Position numbers and translations under genes: made by a program. From NCBI GenBank assembly GCA_947034895.1, contig OX344762.1, positions 26,268,760 to 26,332,759 on the forward strand: a DNA stretch of 64,000 bases, read 5' to 3'. Each line of letters opens with the position of its first letter. The first letter of the stretch is position 1. The notes beneath the pieces are model-generated. The model was not told the DNA's origin and did no database searches. It saw nothing but the letters and a program-made list of their open reading frames with translations. Source of the DNA: Rhytidiadelphus loreus (lineage: Eukaryota; Streptophyta; Bryopsida; Hypnales; Hylocomiaceae). This document shows, in pieces, positions 44,806-55,405 of this stretch.

Positions 44806-47711
44806 ATGGCTTTCTCTGTTGTTGAATTTCCTGTCCTCTATGTACACTTCTCTCTCTCTCTCTCCTCACTCGTTAGTGCTGCTGTGCGCATGCTGTCTGT
44901 CTGGTTCATAAATTGGAGAAGGGAGTTTTTCTTATGTTTTCTTTTGGAGTTTTCTAACAACAAACGACCGTCTTGCAGGTCTTGGCAACGACGGTGTTGG
45001 TCATCATTCTGGTTAGGATAGTGGTGAGAAGACCCACAAATTTACCTCCGGGACCAACTGGGTTGCCTCTACTTGGGTCTCTGCACTTGCTCAGCCCATT
45101 GCCTCACCAGAGTTTAGCAGAGCTTGCAAAGAAGTATGGCCCTCTCATGTCACTGCGCCTGGGGCAAGCACAATGCATCGTTGCATCGTCGCCTGTTACC
45201 GCCATGGAGTTTCTCAAGAAACAGGATGCCAATTTCTGCGCAAGACCCCCCATAAGAGCTGGCCAAGTTCTGTTTGGCCCAGGTAAGTAATTAAGTAATG
45301 CATTTGCTCAAGATTAATGGTTGAATTCTGATCTCTTACAACTGGTTCGTAATGACTAAGGGGTAGAGGATACTATTTACGTCAAGTCCTTGAAGCATTG
45401 TAACGTATGGAGTATAATTACTGGGAGATTCGTACTGAGTGAGCTGTAGAGAGTCAAATTTTTTTTATCAATATGTATGGAATTCTTATGCAATTCTTAA
45501 TTAAGTAAGAAGATTTACACCACTAGAAGTGACAATACACAAGCCTATTTCCATTCAAAGGTGAGTAGCCATGGCCATGTTGCTTACACCACTTGCTAAT
45601 TAGTCCAAGCAAGTGTATGAACAGCAGAGAACTTTGCTGTTGGTAAAAGGGGTCAACATAAGAAACAGGACCAGGACCAGGCCCGCAATGTTTTGTTGCC
45701 TCTACCTTGTGCAAGTCCCCTGTTGAAAAATGTTTTTGAAAAAAATCATCAAGAAGCAGAAAATTGGGATCTTGTTTCAACTTCTCAATTGGTTGAAACC
45801 ACGTCCCACTGTGCTCATATTTCTCTATGCTGTTTCAGGGTTCGCACTACTGAAAACTGCCCTAGTACACCACCGTGAATTTCAAAACGGACGGACTTAT
45901 TAATCAATCTTGACAGATCTTTTGTGTCAGAACAATTCTCCAAAGTGGCGCCTTCTGCGAAAGATCTTCCATATGGAGCTCACAGGCACGAAGCGTACTG
46001 AAGCGACTTGTCATGTTCGGGAGGAAGAAGTGGCGCACCTACTTCGCACGCTGCCTCGCAACCAGGAATTCGAGCTCAGGTCGCAACTGGGTGTGCTCTT
46101 CACCAACATCATCTCCCGGTTAGTTCTCAACCGACGTTTCAGTGCTCCAATGGAAGGACACGAAGAAATCACCGAGGAGCAGATGCTGGAGATTCAAAAC
46201 TTCCGAGAAATCATGGCAGCCATTCCCAAGTGCCTCAGTTCATTCTACACCGCCGATTTCATTCCGGCGCTCAAGTGGTTCGACTTCCAAGGGCTGGATT
46301 GTCTATTCACGGAAACCAGCATGCGTATGGAAGCATTCGCCACGAAGATCATTTCGGAGCATGAAGAGCAGCGCCAGAGGGGACCGGTCGCTGAGCATGA
46401 GAAAGACATGGTGCATATCCTGCTGGACGAAGTGGACCACAGTGGCACTGATAAATCAAGACCCCAAATCACCATGGCCAACGTCAAAGGCATCATGTGG
46501 GTAAGAAGATATTTTCAAACTCTGGCCGTCATTTGCTTCTCCGTGGTAATTCCATTGCGCCAGCTCTGATCGACACAGTCTGAAAGCAAAGTTGCGAGTC
46601 GAAGAAAACTTTGTAGATTCGGTCCCTAGCCTGAGTCTCATTCCGATCCCTAGTAGTTGTAACACACAAGAGTCAAATAGTCACACACGTCAAAGCCTCT
46701 GCCAATAATATGTTTGATCACGTAAAAATCATCAGTTATATATTCATATATCATCTTGCAACATCACAGTTCTTCGATCAAAGATTGTATCGTCCTAATT
46801 GTTAAAAATGAAATGTCTCAAAGGTTAAAATTGTGACATTCAAGTGCACTGAACTTTAAAACCCAGGGCTCGCATACATCTGCTGCTATAGTCAGGCAAG
46901 TGGAAAACAGCCCATTTCTTAGAAATTGTCAACAAGTATATATGACGATTCGTGCAATGGTGAATTCCACTGGGAACTAAGAGTCTAGTGAGCCAAATGA
47001 CTATGGAAGCAGTTAATTCTCCAAACGATAGTCATTGCTTTTCACCATGACAATCACCATCGGGTGCAGAACTTGAATGTCTGACAAAGTGCCCTCATCC
47101 CCCCCAACCAGGATGCCTTTTCAGCTGCCACCGACACAATAACCGTGGCCTGTGAATGGATTATGTCCGAACTCGTCTCCAACCCCACCGCACAGTCCCA
47201 AGCCCAAGCCGAGCTCGACACCGTCCTCCCCCCCCACCATCGCGTCCAAGAATCCGACCTCCCCCATCTCCCCTACCTCCTCTCCATCATCCAAGAAGGG
47301 TTGCGTCTCCACCCTCCAGCGCCCGTGATGGCGCCCCACCAATCCATCACCTCCTGCCGGGCCCTCGGCTACGACATCCCTGCCCAGGCACGCCTGTTCG
47401 TCAACGTCTGGGCCATTGGACGAGACCCGACAGTGTGGGAGGATCCCATGAAGTTCAATCCCGACAGGTGGTTGGGGAAGGAAGCGGTCGACGGGACGTG
47501 GTTGCCGTTTGGTGCTGGAAGGAGGATGTGTCCCGGGATGGCGCTGGCAATTGTGGTGTTGCAGTATTGTGTTGCGAGTCTGGTGCAGGCCTTTGAGTGG
47601 GAAGTGAAGGAGGATCCCGGGATGGAGGAAGGGCCGGGCCTGTCGGTGCCCAGAGCGGTGCCGTTGCGAGTTGTTGCCAAACCGCGACTGCCGGCTGAGT
47701 TTTACAATTGA
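44806..47711 (+). CDS. Cytochrome P450, CYP71 clan (A-type)
   Basis: The model has four exons: 44806-44841, 44979-45282, 45917-46500 and 47112-47711, giving 507 residues. Splice sites are TAT|GTACAC to TTGCAG|GTC (phase 0), CCAG|GTAAGT to TTGACAG|AT (phase 1, completing Asp114) and TGG|GTAAGA to AACCAG|GAT (phase 0). The frame of exon 2 has no ATG before an upstream stop, so the 36-nt first exon is needed; it completes a membrane anchor (about 5-28) before PPGP at 35-38. Also seen are the C-helix W124/R128, the I-helix AATDT at 313-317 (Ala in place of the usual second Gly), EGLR at 370-373, FNPDRW at 423-428 and the heme loop FGAGRRMCPG at 441-450 with Cys448. Length and all P450 signatures are intact. 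The protein is expected on the ER, using NADPH-P450 reductase. The substrate is unknown, and I do not assign a subfamily. Exon 4 is much GC-richer than the surroundings. Confidence 0.95.
44842..44978 (+). other. P450 intron 1 (137 bp) after a 36-nt mini-exon
   Basis: This GT-AG intron contains a CT dinucleotide run (about 44848-44864) and a pyrimidine-containing 3' end, TCTTGCAG. Reading through it in the exon-1 frame stays open but throws exon 2 out of frame, so it has to be removed to make a P450. Confidence 0.8.
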
Positions 47712-48405
47712 TCAGAACTTACAACTGCGGAGAAATGCAAACAAGCAGCTAAGCTTACGCTACGAGAGGCTTTGGCCCTGCAGCGCTAGAATGAGGAGCG
47801 AGGAAAATGGAATGGTGATGAAGGATCAGTGCCTCTATTTTCATTTTTGTTTGGTCTTATCTTTCTTCACCCCTGAAATGCCCAAGGCACCATTTTTTCT
47901 TACCTTAAGGACCAAGGGGTAGTCCAAATTTTCCAAATTGTGAAAATGTATTATTATTGTGAAGATGTCCCCCGGTCGCATTCTTGATACCATAGAAAAC
48001 TCTCTGCCTTGTTCCATGCCGTTGGAACCTACGGTGCAAAAGTTATGAACTTTTGAGTTATTTCTTAGAGAAATCTCTACTCCTACCCACCACCCAATAT
48101 TAACTTAGTCGGATTGTGGATCCACCTAAGCGGTAACATAACGTAGGTGCGGAAGAGTTTTGTCGTAACGGTTGTGGCATGTGTTTGGTTGGTTAAGCAA
48201 TCAAACGCCTCAACTCTCCTACATTGAGATTATGTCCGGTAATGGCAAAGTAGGTCAATTAAGTCAGTCATAAAAAAAACCCACCTAGGTGAGTACCCCA
48301 ACTTGGCTGCCCGCAGCTCAGTAGGTCACTCCTAATTGTTGCGATTATTTTTGATAAGTTGTCCTGCTTTGCAATATTCCCGCTATTAACCCACAGCTTG
48401 CCGTT
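47712..48405. other. P450 3' flank
   Basis: It holds the P450 3' UTR and a spacer. A block near 47895-47950 resembles a TTAA-element fragment (GTCCAAATTTTCCAAATTGT), also present near 14090. No gene was seen. Confidence 0.45.
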
Positions 48406-49066
48406 CGTTCTCCGCCATCAACGAAGCTTTCCAGCTCTTGCAGGCCGGAGAGTGCTTGCGTACTAGCTGTATTACACATTGACAATACTACTTCCTCTCC
48501 ATTTCCTCTCCATAGTAAAATTATACTGACGGCTCTCTCACTGCAAGTAACTTACGTCTTTCAGCAGCACTTGGCCAGTCCCAAACTTCCTGGAATTCCG
48601 TATGTCGATGGCTGTCGATAATACAATGGCGTAGCTTTACGCAACATTGAGTTGAAACTGCGGAACTGTTGAGCTCTGTGGGCATACATCCATATTCCAG
48701 ACTTGACCCGACGGATTTATTGGCGGGTGACGATCAAAATAATCCCGGTTCTGAAGCATGCAGGAAAGTAGTTCGGTACACGCCTGGTTCTGAAGATCCA
48801 TATTAAGCCCCAGTTAGGCTACGTCCTCCGTCTCTGCACTTTCGTTGCATGCTGTGGATTTCCTTCACTTCGCACGAGGGATTCCGACTCGAGCGAGATT
48901 GTCCTTACTTTGTACTCAGGAATTGACAGCTTTGTCAATCCATATATGTCGATCAGGAAGGCCCAATATATTGCCTTACGGAATCGCTCGACTTGCGCTG
49001 GAGCTCGGTGACTTGCTCGCCATTACGCCTTGTGCATGAGGCGGAGGGGGAGTGTGTACTGGAGTT

Positions 49067-49077
49067 GTCCCATAAGT
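49067..49077 (+). promoter_or_regulatory. Candidate plant snRNA upstream sequence element (U2 copy 1)
   Basis: GTCCCATAAGT lies about 70 bp upstream of the U2 start, where plant snRNA genes carry the USE (consensus RTCCCACATCG). The first part matches well and the last bases do not. A TATA-like TACATAG sits at 49106-49112, about 30 bp upstream of the start. Spacing is closer to the Pol II than to the Pol III arrangement. Confidence 0.45.
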
Positions 49078-49136
49078 ATTGTGTCAGCGTAGGTGAGTCT
49101 TCGGGTACATAGTGTTCGGGTTTCGAGTGTGGGAGC

Positions 49137-49331
49137 ATACCTTTCTCGGCCTTTTGGCTAAGATCAAGTGTAGTATCTGTTCTTATCAGTTTAATATCTG
49201 ATACGGGGGTCATCGATCCCCATGATATTAATCTAATTTTTCCAGGGAGCGGGTCCATCCGGTAGCTTGCTGCCCGGCCCCGCGCGCGTCGCCTCGGTCT
49301 TGCACTACTTCCTTGGCTGGCGCATCCCTCC
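49137..49331 (+). ncRNA. U2: U2 spliceosomal snRNA, copy 1
   Basis: It starts ATACCTTTCTCGGCC and continues with the conserved U2 5' domain. The branch-point-pairing GTAGTA falls at nucleotides 34-39 (49170-49175). A stem GGGG(T)CATCGATCCCC follows, then an Sm-type site AATTTTTCC (49235-49243) and the 3' stem-loops with TAGCTTGCT and TTGCACTACT. A length of about 195 nt fits plant U2 (about 196). The 3' end is estimated; a CCCTCC...GGAGGG stem lies just downstream. A 135-codon frame across the minus strand is a chance overlap. The RNA acts in the U2 snRNP in branch-point selection. Intact key elements suggest it is functional. Confidence 0.96.
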
Positions 49332-50017
49332 CCCTCTCTCTCCGGAGGGACCCAATGCAAACCTAAGATGGAATGATAATAGTAGACTCGATTCTTACCG
49401 CGACTAAGCTTAGCTTCATTTCATGGAAGTGGTTGTGATTTGCAGACAGCTTTGTTGACGATGGCCATTTTTCCATCATAAACCACTCAAATTTGCAACT
49501 TACCAAAATATCCAAGTAGAGTTTTAAATTTTATCTTAGAAATCATATAAATTAGGAAATCTTGTTGTCAGGGCAAGATTTACTACTAAATAATTGATTA
49601 AACTTGGAAAAATAGAAATATTGTGCACTATTCATTTTTTTGATACAAACACTACTAGTACCATGGCACAATTCCAATCAACCACCGTTCATTCTAGATT
49701 TTCTTAACTACGTCAATTCAATATCTCATCCATATGAAATTACCAATCTACATCTATACTCATTGTATTGAAAAAAATTGCACAACCCCTATTTTTCAAA
49801 TCTAACTAATGAATAAAAAATCATAGTACATGATATTTTTACATAGCCTAATTTACATATATTAGACTATGTATCATTTTGTGGACCCTGTGGTAGCCCT
49901 ACATGTTATACAAAGTTTCTCCCCTTTGAATGAAATGGTCCCTACCTTTCAACTCACATAGTTTTCTAAAAAAAATCAACATGGGACTCCATAGGTGTAC
50001 TAGAGGAGGACAAAGTA

Positions 50018-50391
50018 GAGTAAACTTGCCATTCACCGCACACATCCAATAACCACACAACAATAGTTGCCAATTACCACATGCCAACCGCGCACCAACC
50101 GCACGAGGCAACTACCAATTCACTTGGGATGGAAGCATAATTTTGTATCACCGTCCAATGACCGCACACCGTGCCGTCATGGGGTGCAAGAAATTTTTAA
50201 TTAGTTTTCAACTTCATCACCTTTTAATTGCAATAAAATTTGTACGAAGAAATCTTTTTGCATTTCGTTTGTTGAAGGTGAATCTAATCATGACATTTAA
50301 TAATCACACCAAATTTCAAAACACATAAATCTCTATATTTATGTGGAAAAGGGTTTGAATTATGTCCGTGTGGTGATTGGCAAGTTTACTA
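50018..50391. mobile_element. Stowaway-like (Tc1/mariner) MITE in arm 1, 374 bp
   Basis: The ends are GAGTAAACTTGCCATTCACC and, inverted, TAGTAAACTTGCCAATCACC, flanked by TA on both sides (50016-50017 and 50392-50393). Arm 2 shows the exact empty site, AAAGTACTTGCC with one TA (about 62324-62335, read on the minus strand). The interior is rich in ACCGCAC words. Confidence 0.9.
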
Positions 50392-50532
50392 TACTTGCCA
50401 TCCAACAAAATGGATTAAAAAAATAAAAATAAAAAACTTCAAAGTGCACATGGGTTAAAGCTACACTAAAAGTGTCTTAAGCGACAAAAAACCAACATAA
50501 AATTAGATTTCAAATTGGTGCACATTCCCATA

Positions 50533-51250
50533 GGGTGAATGCAAGAAACACCGGTACTATTTTGCGTTACAATTGGAATGATGGAGTTGCCATTTGCCAT
50601 ATCTTTTGGGAAATGAAGTCCATGTACTTGAAATTTTTATTGGAGATGGCTAACTTGGAAGTCCTCAGATTCCTTATTTTTGAGAAATTTTGGAAAAAAA
50701 TCCTTTAATTAAATTGTAATTTACCTAATTTGTCACACTTTGCGTTTTAGGGTTTTTTAGTATTCTGGAGTATCCAAAAATGATGATGTATGTCTAGGAT
50801 TGTTGTGGGCTATTGCCACAAAAGAAGGGCATGTGCCCACCAAAGGGCATTCAAAAAAATACAATTCTTTGTCCTCAACAGTCATGCATGCAAATAGGGA
50901 GCCTTTGCCCATAGCGCTCCAAACATTCATGATGGTTTCAACTTTTAGTTTTTGATGAAATGTAATCGCTATCAAGTCTTTACAAATGGCAAATTTTTAG
51001 TTTTTTTTATTCATGATTTTCTAATTATTATTAATTTATACTTAATTTTATCTACTTTTTGTGACAAACTGTCATTTTCTTCAAATAATACTGTTTCAGT
51101 ATTATTTAGTACTCAAAAGTACTATTGGCAATTGATTTTTTGGATCAACAGCTAAGATTGCTTTGTTTTGTATACTCGTAGTACTCGGCAGAAAAAACGC
51201 AGTTTTGGCAGAACGCTCTCTAAATTGTTTGATGTTTCTTGCATCTACCC
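50533..51250. mobile_element. Transposon insertion in arm 1, 718 bp, class uncertain
   Basis: The terminal inverted repeats are GGGTGAATGCAAGAAACA and, inverted, GGGTAGATGCAAGAAACA. The flank CATA occurs on both sides (50529-50532 and 51251-51254). Arm 2 has a single CATA and no insert (CCCATATTTATT). I did not assign a superfamily. The internal open frames (50757-50975 and 50952-51155) are not protein-like. Confidence 0.85.
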
Positions 51251-51505
51251 CATATTTTTTATGCAATCATTGTTTAAAAATTTAAGGTATTGAAATTGAG
51301 ACTTTGTTGAAATTGGATTTTCACGGCATCTCCACCCCCACTTATAAACTTGACCATGAATTTTTTAATTGTTGCCTTAGAGTTCTAATTATACACCAAT
51401 GGAAAGATCATTATTAGAAGCATATCAATTATCAAAGAAGTCAAATGAATCAGTTAGTTATAAGGAAACCCAAATTTGAATACAATAGAACCAAAAGATT
51501 ATTTT

Positions 51506-52746
51506 GTTGGAAGTATATATTTTTGTAAGCATGTGTGGAAGGAAGTTTAGAAACTTTGACTACATAGATTGGAATGGTATTTGCATTTTAGGTGATGGGA
51601 GGAAGTTTTATTGCACCTTGCTTGACTAGATTTTTTGACTTTGACTTTTTATAACTTAAAAAATTTTGCACTTTGAATTTGAATTTCTAATTTTCTAGTG
51701 TTGAAAAAATTGAGTTGAGGGTTGAATTTTTTTTTTTAAAACACATTTAGTTTTCACTCATCAAAAAATTGGTATGTAGAAGTAGGTCTAATATTGAAGG
51801 AAAAACTAAATTGTTAGTAGTGCTAAGATGAATTTGAAACACACTAATGTCTATGGTGAGATTGTTCCAACTAGAGATCTTAACCTTTTGAACCATTTTT
51901 TTTTAAATTGTGAAAATTGAATTCAAAAATTCATCTTCTAAGTTACTTTTTCACAAAGATGCTCTAATTGCCTCAGAAACTAGATTGGCCATAACTTTCC
52001 TCATATTTTTCACAGAACAAATCCGAATGGAATGAATCAAAGTTTCTCATGTATATAAAAATATAATCTATGACAAAATAATTAATTTTGTTTTAATTTT
52101 TTGTGGGGATTTTTTTCTACATGTCAAATTAAAATTTTGAATTATTGTGCCATAACTTTTGCTTCCATACACAAATTAAAATAAACATTATATTTCTAGA
52201 AAGTTAATGTATTTCTCTATCTTCACAAAAAAGTTACAAAAAATCACAATAAATAATGAGATTGTAGGAGCTTGCTAATGGAACTTTATGAGTAAAATGG
52301 AAGGATTCAATTCAGGAGTACAATTTGATGATTTAGCTTTGAATATCTTTGAAATTCTTTTTAGACCACCTCATAGATTGTAGACTCCAGTTTTGATGAC
52401 ATGAAATTATACCATAGTTTTGAGGATGGGTATTATCTATAATCACTTTGTGTGGTCAATGTTTTCAATACTTTCATGCATAACATTCTTGAGGAGCTAC
52501 TTTTGACAACCTTGGGGGATTTTATTCATTTTGTGTACAATCTTGAGCATTTCATGTTAGAAGGTGTCAAAACTTACTGGAAGACATTCACTAATCCCTA
52601 TGGCATGTTTTTGTAGTGAATAACAATATTTTGAGACTTTATTTATTGTGAACCCTAATTATAGCCTTGATTGCTTATTTCTTGCTTAATCCCTAAACAA
52701 CATACATTTTTTTTCCATTGTTGAATGTCATATAAATTAAATATCA
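51506..52746. repeat. Decayed copy of TTAA family 2, then spacer
   Basis: From about 51540 to 52290 the order of words follows 38270-39050 (GAAGTAGGTC, GAAAAACTAAATTGTTA, GGTGAGATTGTTC, then a CCATAACTTTTGCT block), so this is a same-orientation, heavily diverged relative of the family-2 element without recognisable ends. No gene was seen up to 52746. Confidence 0.65.
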
Positions 52747-53096
52747 TTAACCTCTAACTGCCTAAGTGACCATATATGGTTAATTTGAAAATTTAGGCTT
52801 ATTTTGCAATGGGTAGTTAAATTTTTTTACCATTTAAATAAAAATTTACGGACATTTTTGAAGGTTAACTATTGGAAGTGTAGAAGAATGTTGGAACCAA
52901 ATTTGGAATTACCCAACTAGTATAAGTTCGTTCCGAGGAGGTCGGCTAAATAGGATTTGATTCTAAAACAACACCTAGAAGGTCATTGCAACCAAGATTT
53001 GTAAAGGAAATTCATTAACCACATGCATTTTGTTATCCTCACGGTAATTCTAATTGCTAAATTTTCCTCTCCACTCTTAAAGGCCACAAGGGTTAA
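52747..53096. mobile_element. Short TTAA-bounded element, 350 bp
   Basis: The ends are TTAACCTCTAACTGCCTAAG and, inverted, TTAACCCTTGTGGCCTTTAA, giving weak but recognisable inverted termini next to TTAA on both sides. It is probably an internal-deletion derivative of the TTAA families. Confidence 0.55.
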
Positions 53097-53259
53097 ACGA
53101 AGCTCCCAATTAAATATTTGATCTTTAATTCTTTATTCTCTTCTATCTTTAATCCTTTAATTTCTTTTCTTTTACACCATCTTTTCTTTTACACCATCTT
53201 TTATTTAATTCTTCTCTTCCAAATCGGCTTTTGCTCCAAACTGCAAGCTGAGGCACTAT

Positions 53260-54760
53260 ATATCCAACTTGGTCTTGAATCAGCATCAACTTGGCATAGC
53301 ATTTATCTTTCCGATTTGGGCTGGCTCTTTCCAATTATTATCTTCTCTTTAATCAAGGGAACCAACAGATCTTCTTTCACCAACTTGGGATTCAAGCTTG
53401 AAGTACAGCTTGGCTTTGAATAACTCTCATCACAACAAAACTTACAACTCTCACAGGCTAATTTGGATTTAATCTTTCTATCACTCATACTCATTTATCA
53501 GTCTAATACTTCACTAACTTGATTTAACTCATCTCCAAGACATTCAACAAATCACTCCAATTTGGATGTATAACAACTTAATACTACAATGACACACAAA
53601 CACATCTCCAATTAGGCTGCATGCATAACTTCACCCTATACACAGTTTAACATTCAATCACGCAATACAAAACACACACCAATTCGGCTTTTAAAACAAT
53701 ATTATATTAATTCCGAATTGGTGAATAAATCACCGTTACAAATTTTACAATATATTCTCCCAACTAGGCTATCATCGAATAATTTTCAAATTAATTCATA
53801 TCACCAACTATGATTCATCAATTTCAACAGACCTGTAACATAAACTCCCACTTGGATAATTTCTCAACATTCTCACTCATCTATCATCTAATTTCCATCA
53901 CCTCACATATACTTCCAATTAGGATTTTCAACACTCAATTAATCTTCCATCACATCAGCCTGATTAACATTAATTTATCTTTTCATTCCACAAACTCCAA
54001 CTAGACTTTCACCAATCTTCTCCGCTCCAACTACCCACTTGGTTTAATTTCTCAATCACCGCATCTTCACATTCTGCACATACATCGCCATGCACTGGCA
54101 CACAAACAACCCCAACTAGGACACAGACTCATACACCAAACACTCCGATCCAACTTGGATCAACACAGACATAACTCCCAACTTAGAAATCACACACGCA
54201 CACACATCAAACACAAGAAAACAAAGAAATACGCAGCACGATCGGCTGGGACTCGCTGGACTTCACTCAACAGACGGTAAAACACACATGAAATCAAAAA
54301 CAGCCTAAATAGGAACCAGGAAGACACACCAACCGCATCAACCAACTTGGAAATCAACTGACTCAACTGACAACTTGGACTTCCGACTCAACTTGACATG
54401 CTTAACTTCCAAGTCATAAATTTCACTTACTACCTATGACTTGACTCACTCCAACTAGGACTGAACCTCACCCATCCAACTCGGCCATATACATTCACTA
54501 ATACACTTCATGACCCGACTTGGATTACTCACTAGAATCACCTACATAATTCCCGACTAAGAAAACACTCACCAAACAACCATCATTCCTAATTGGATTT
54601 AAAATCTCCGAAACTCTACTGAACTTTACTCCAATTTGGTAAAAATATATACCAAAACCCCCCAAATTGGACACCAACTTAGAAAAAGTATACCCAAAAA
54701 CCAACAAAAACCACACAAAAATACACACACAAATTCAAAAATTCAGGCCAACTAGCTCAT
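53260..54760. repeat. Array of CCAANTWGG-type 9-mers, locus 2
   Basis: About 28 variants of CCAA(C/T)T(T/A)GG were counted, including 53264, 53380, 53557, 53608, 53760, 53915, 54112, 54150, 54342, 54451, 54476 and 54631. Typical spacing is 30-80 bp in strongly C-rich, G-poor sequence; in this strand most G residues fall within the motif. Intervening sequence is not obviously repeated. It ends in an ACACACAAA-rich block, as locus 1 does. The frames at 53118-53423 and 53303-53494 overlap it on opposite strands and are not called. Confidence 0.6.
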
Positions 54761-55395
54761 TTACAGGAAGCTTTCATTTTTCACTGAAAAAGGTAAATAT
54801 TTGATTTTTGAGAGGTCCTCAAATGCATATATGAAATATTAGTGAAGAATAAAGCTTGTCAATTTTACTTCATTTCGAGACTTTGAGCAAAGCTTGTCAA
54901 TTTCACTTGATTTGAGATCTAGAAACTTGTACTTACCCATTTGCTTTGAAGATGATCTTAATGGAAAGTGGAAAGTGTTTTCATGATTTTCACCATTGAA
55001 AATTTAAACATGCAAGTGTTGATTTGGAGTTATTTTCAATTTATACTTAAAAAAAAAAATTGCACTTTAACAAATGTAAGGTGGATTGTGTAACAAGTTT
55101 GATAGCTTTTTATAAGAAATTAAGTTTTTTAAGAGTGCATTTTTATTAGAATACTAACTCTATTTGTAGTTGTTCATGTCACCTCCTATCTCAAAAAAAA
55201 TTTATATGCAAATTTCTAAAACACTACGGGGAGGGATAGCATACTAAAAATAAAATTCATAAATTTCTCTTGTCATAATCCCACAACTCTTATGCAATTT
55301 CACACTCAAAATTGGTATGCATACTAATAAGCAAGCTCTCTAAACATCTATACAATCAAATTTTGAAAAAAAAACAGTTTGCTCCACTGGGAATA
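54761..55395. other. AT-rich spacer, no gene seen
   Basis: No coding frame. A short direct duplication of AAAGCTTGTCAATTT(T/C)ACTT lies at about 54850-54910. Confidence 0.5.
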
Positions 55396-55405
55396 ATTCT
55401 AAGAC

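Larger units (their letters stand above)
48406..51505 (+). repeat. Arm 1 of a large inverted duplication carrying U2
   Basis: The arm aligns with the reverse complement of 61948-64000. From about 48687 to 50532 the two arms appear essentially identical (one substitution noticed near 50009) once the insertion at 50018-50391 is set aside. The outer 48406-48686 segment and the inner 51255-51505 segment differ by substitutions and small indels. Arm 1 carries two insertions absent from arm 2 (50018-50391 and 50533-51250). Confidence 0.93.

Noticed and set aside
48953..49360. 135-codon frame on the minus strand, repeated at 62983-63390 on the plus strand
   Set aside because: It lies antisense across the U2 snRNA and is duplicated only because the arms are duplicated. 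Its composition follows the U2 sequence and no domain is present.
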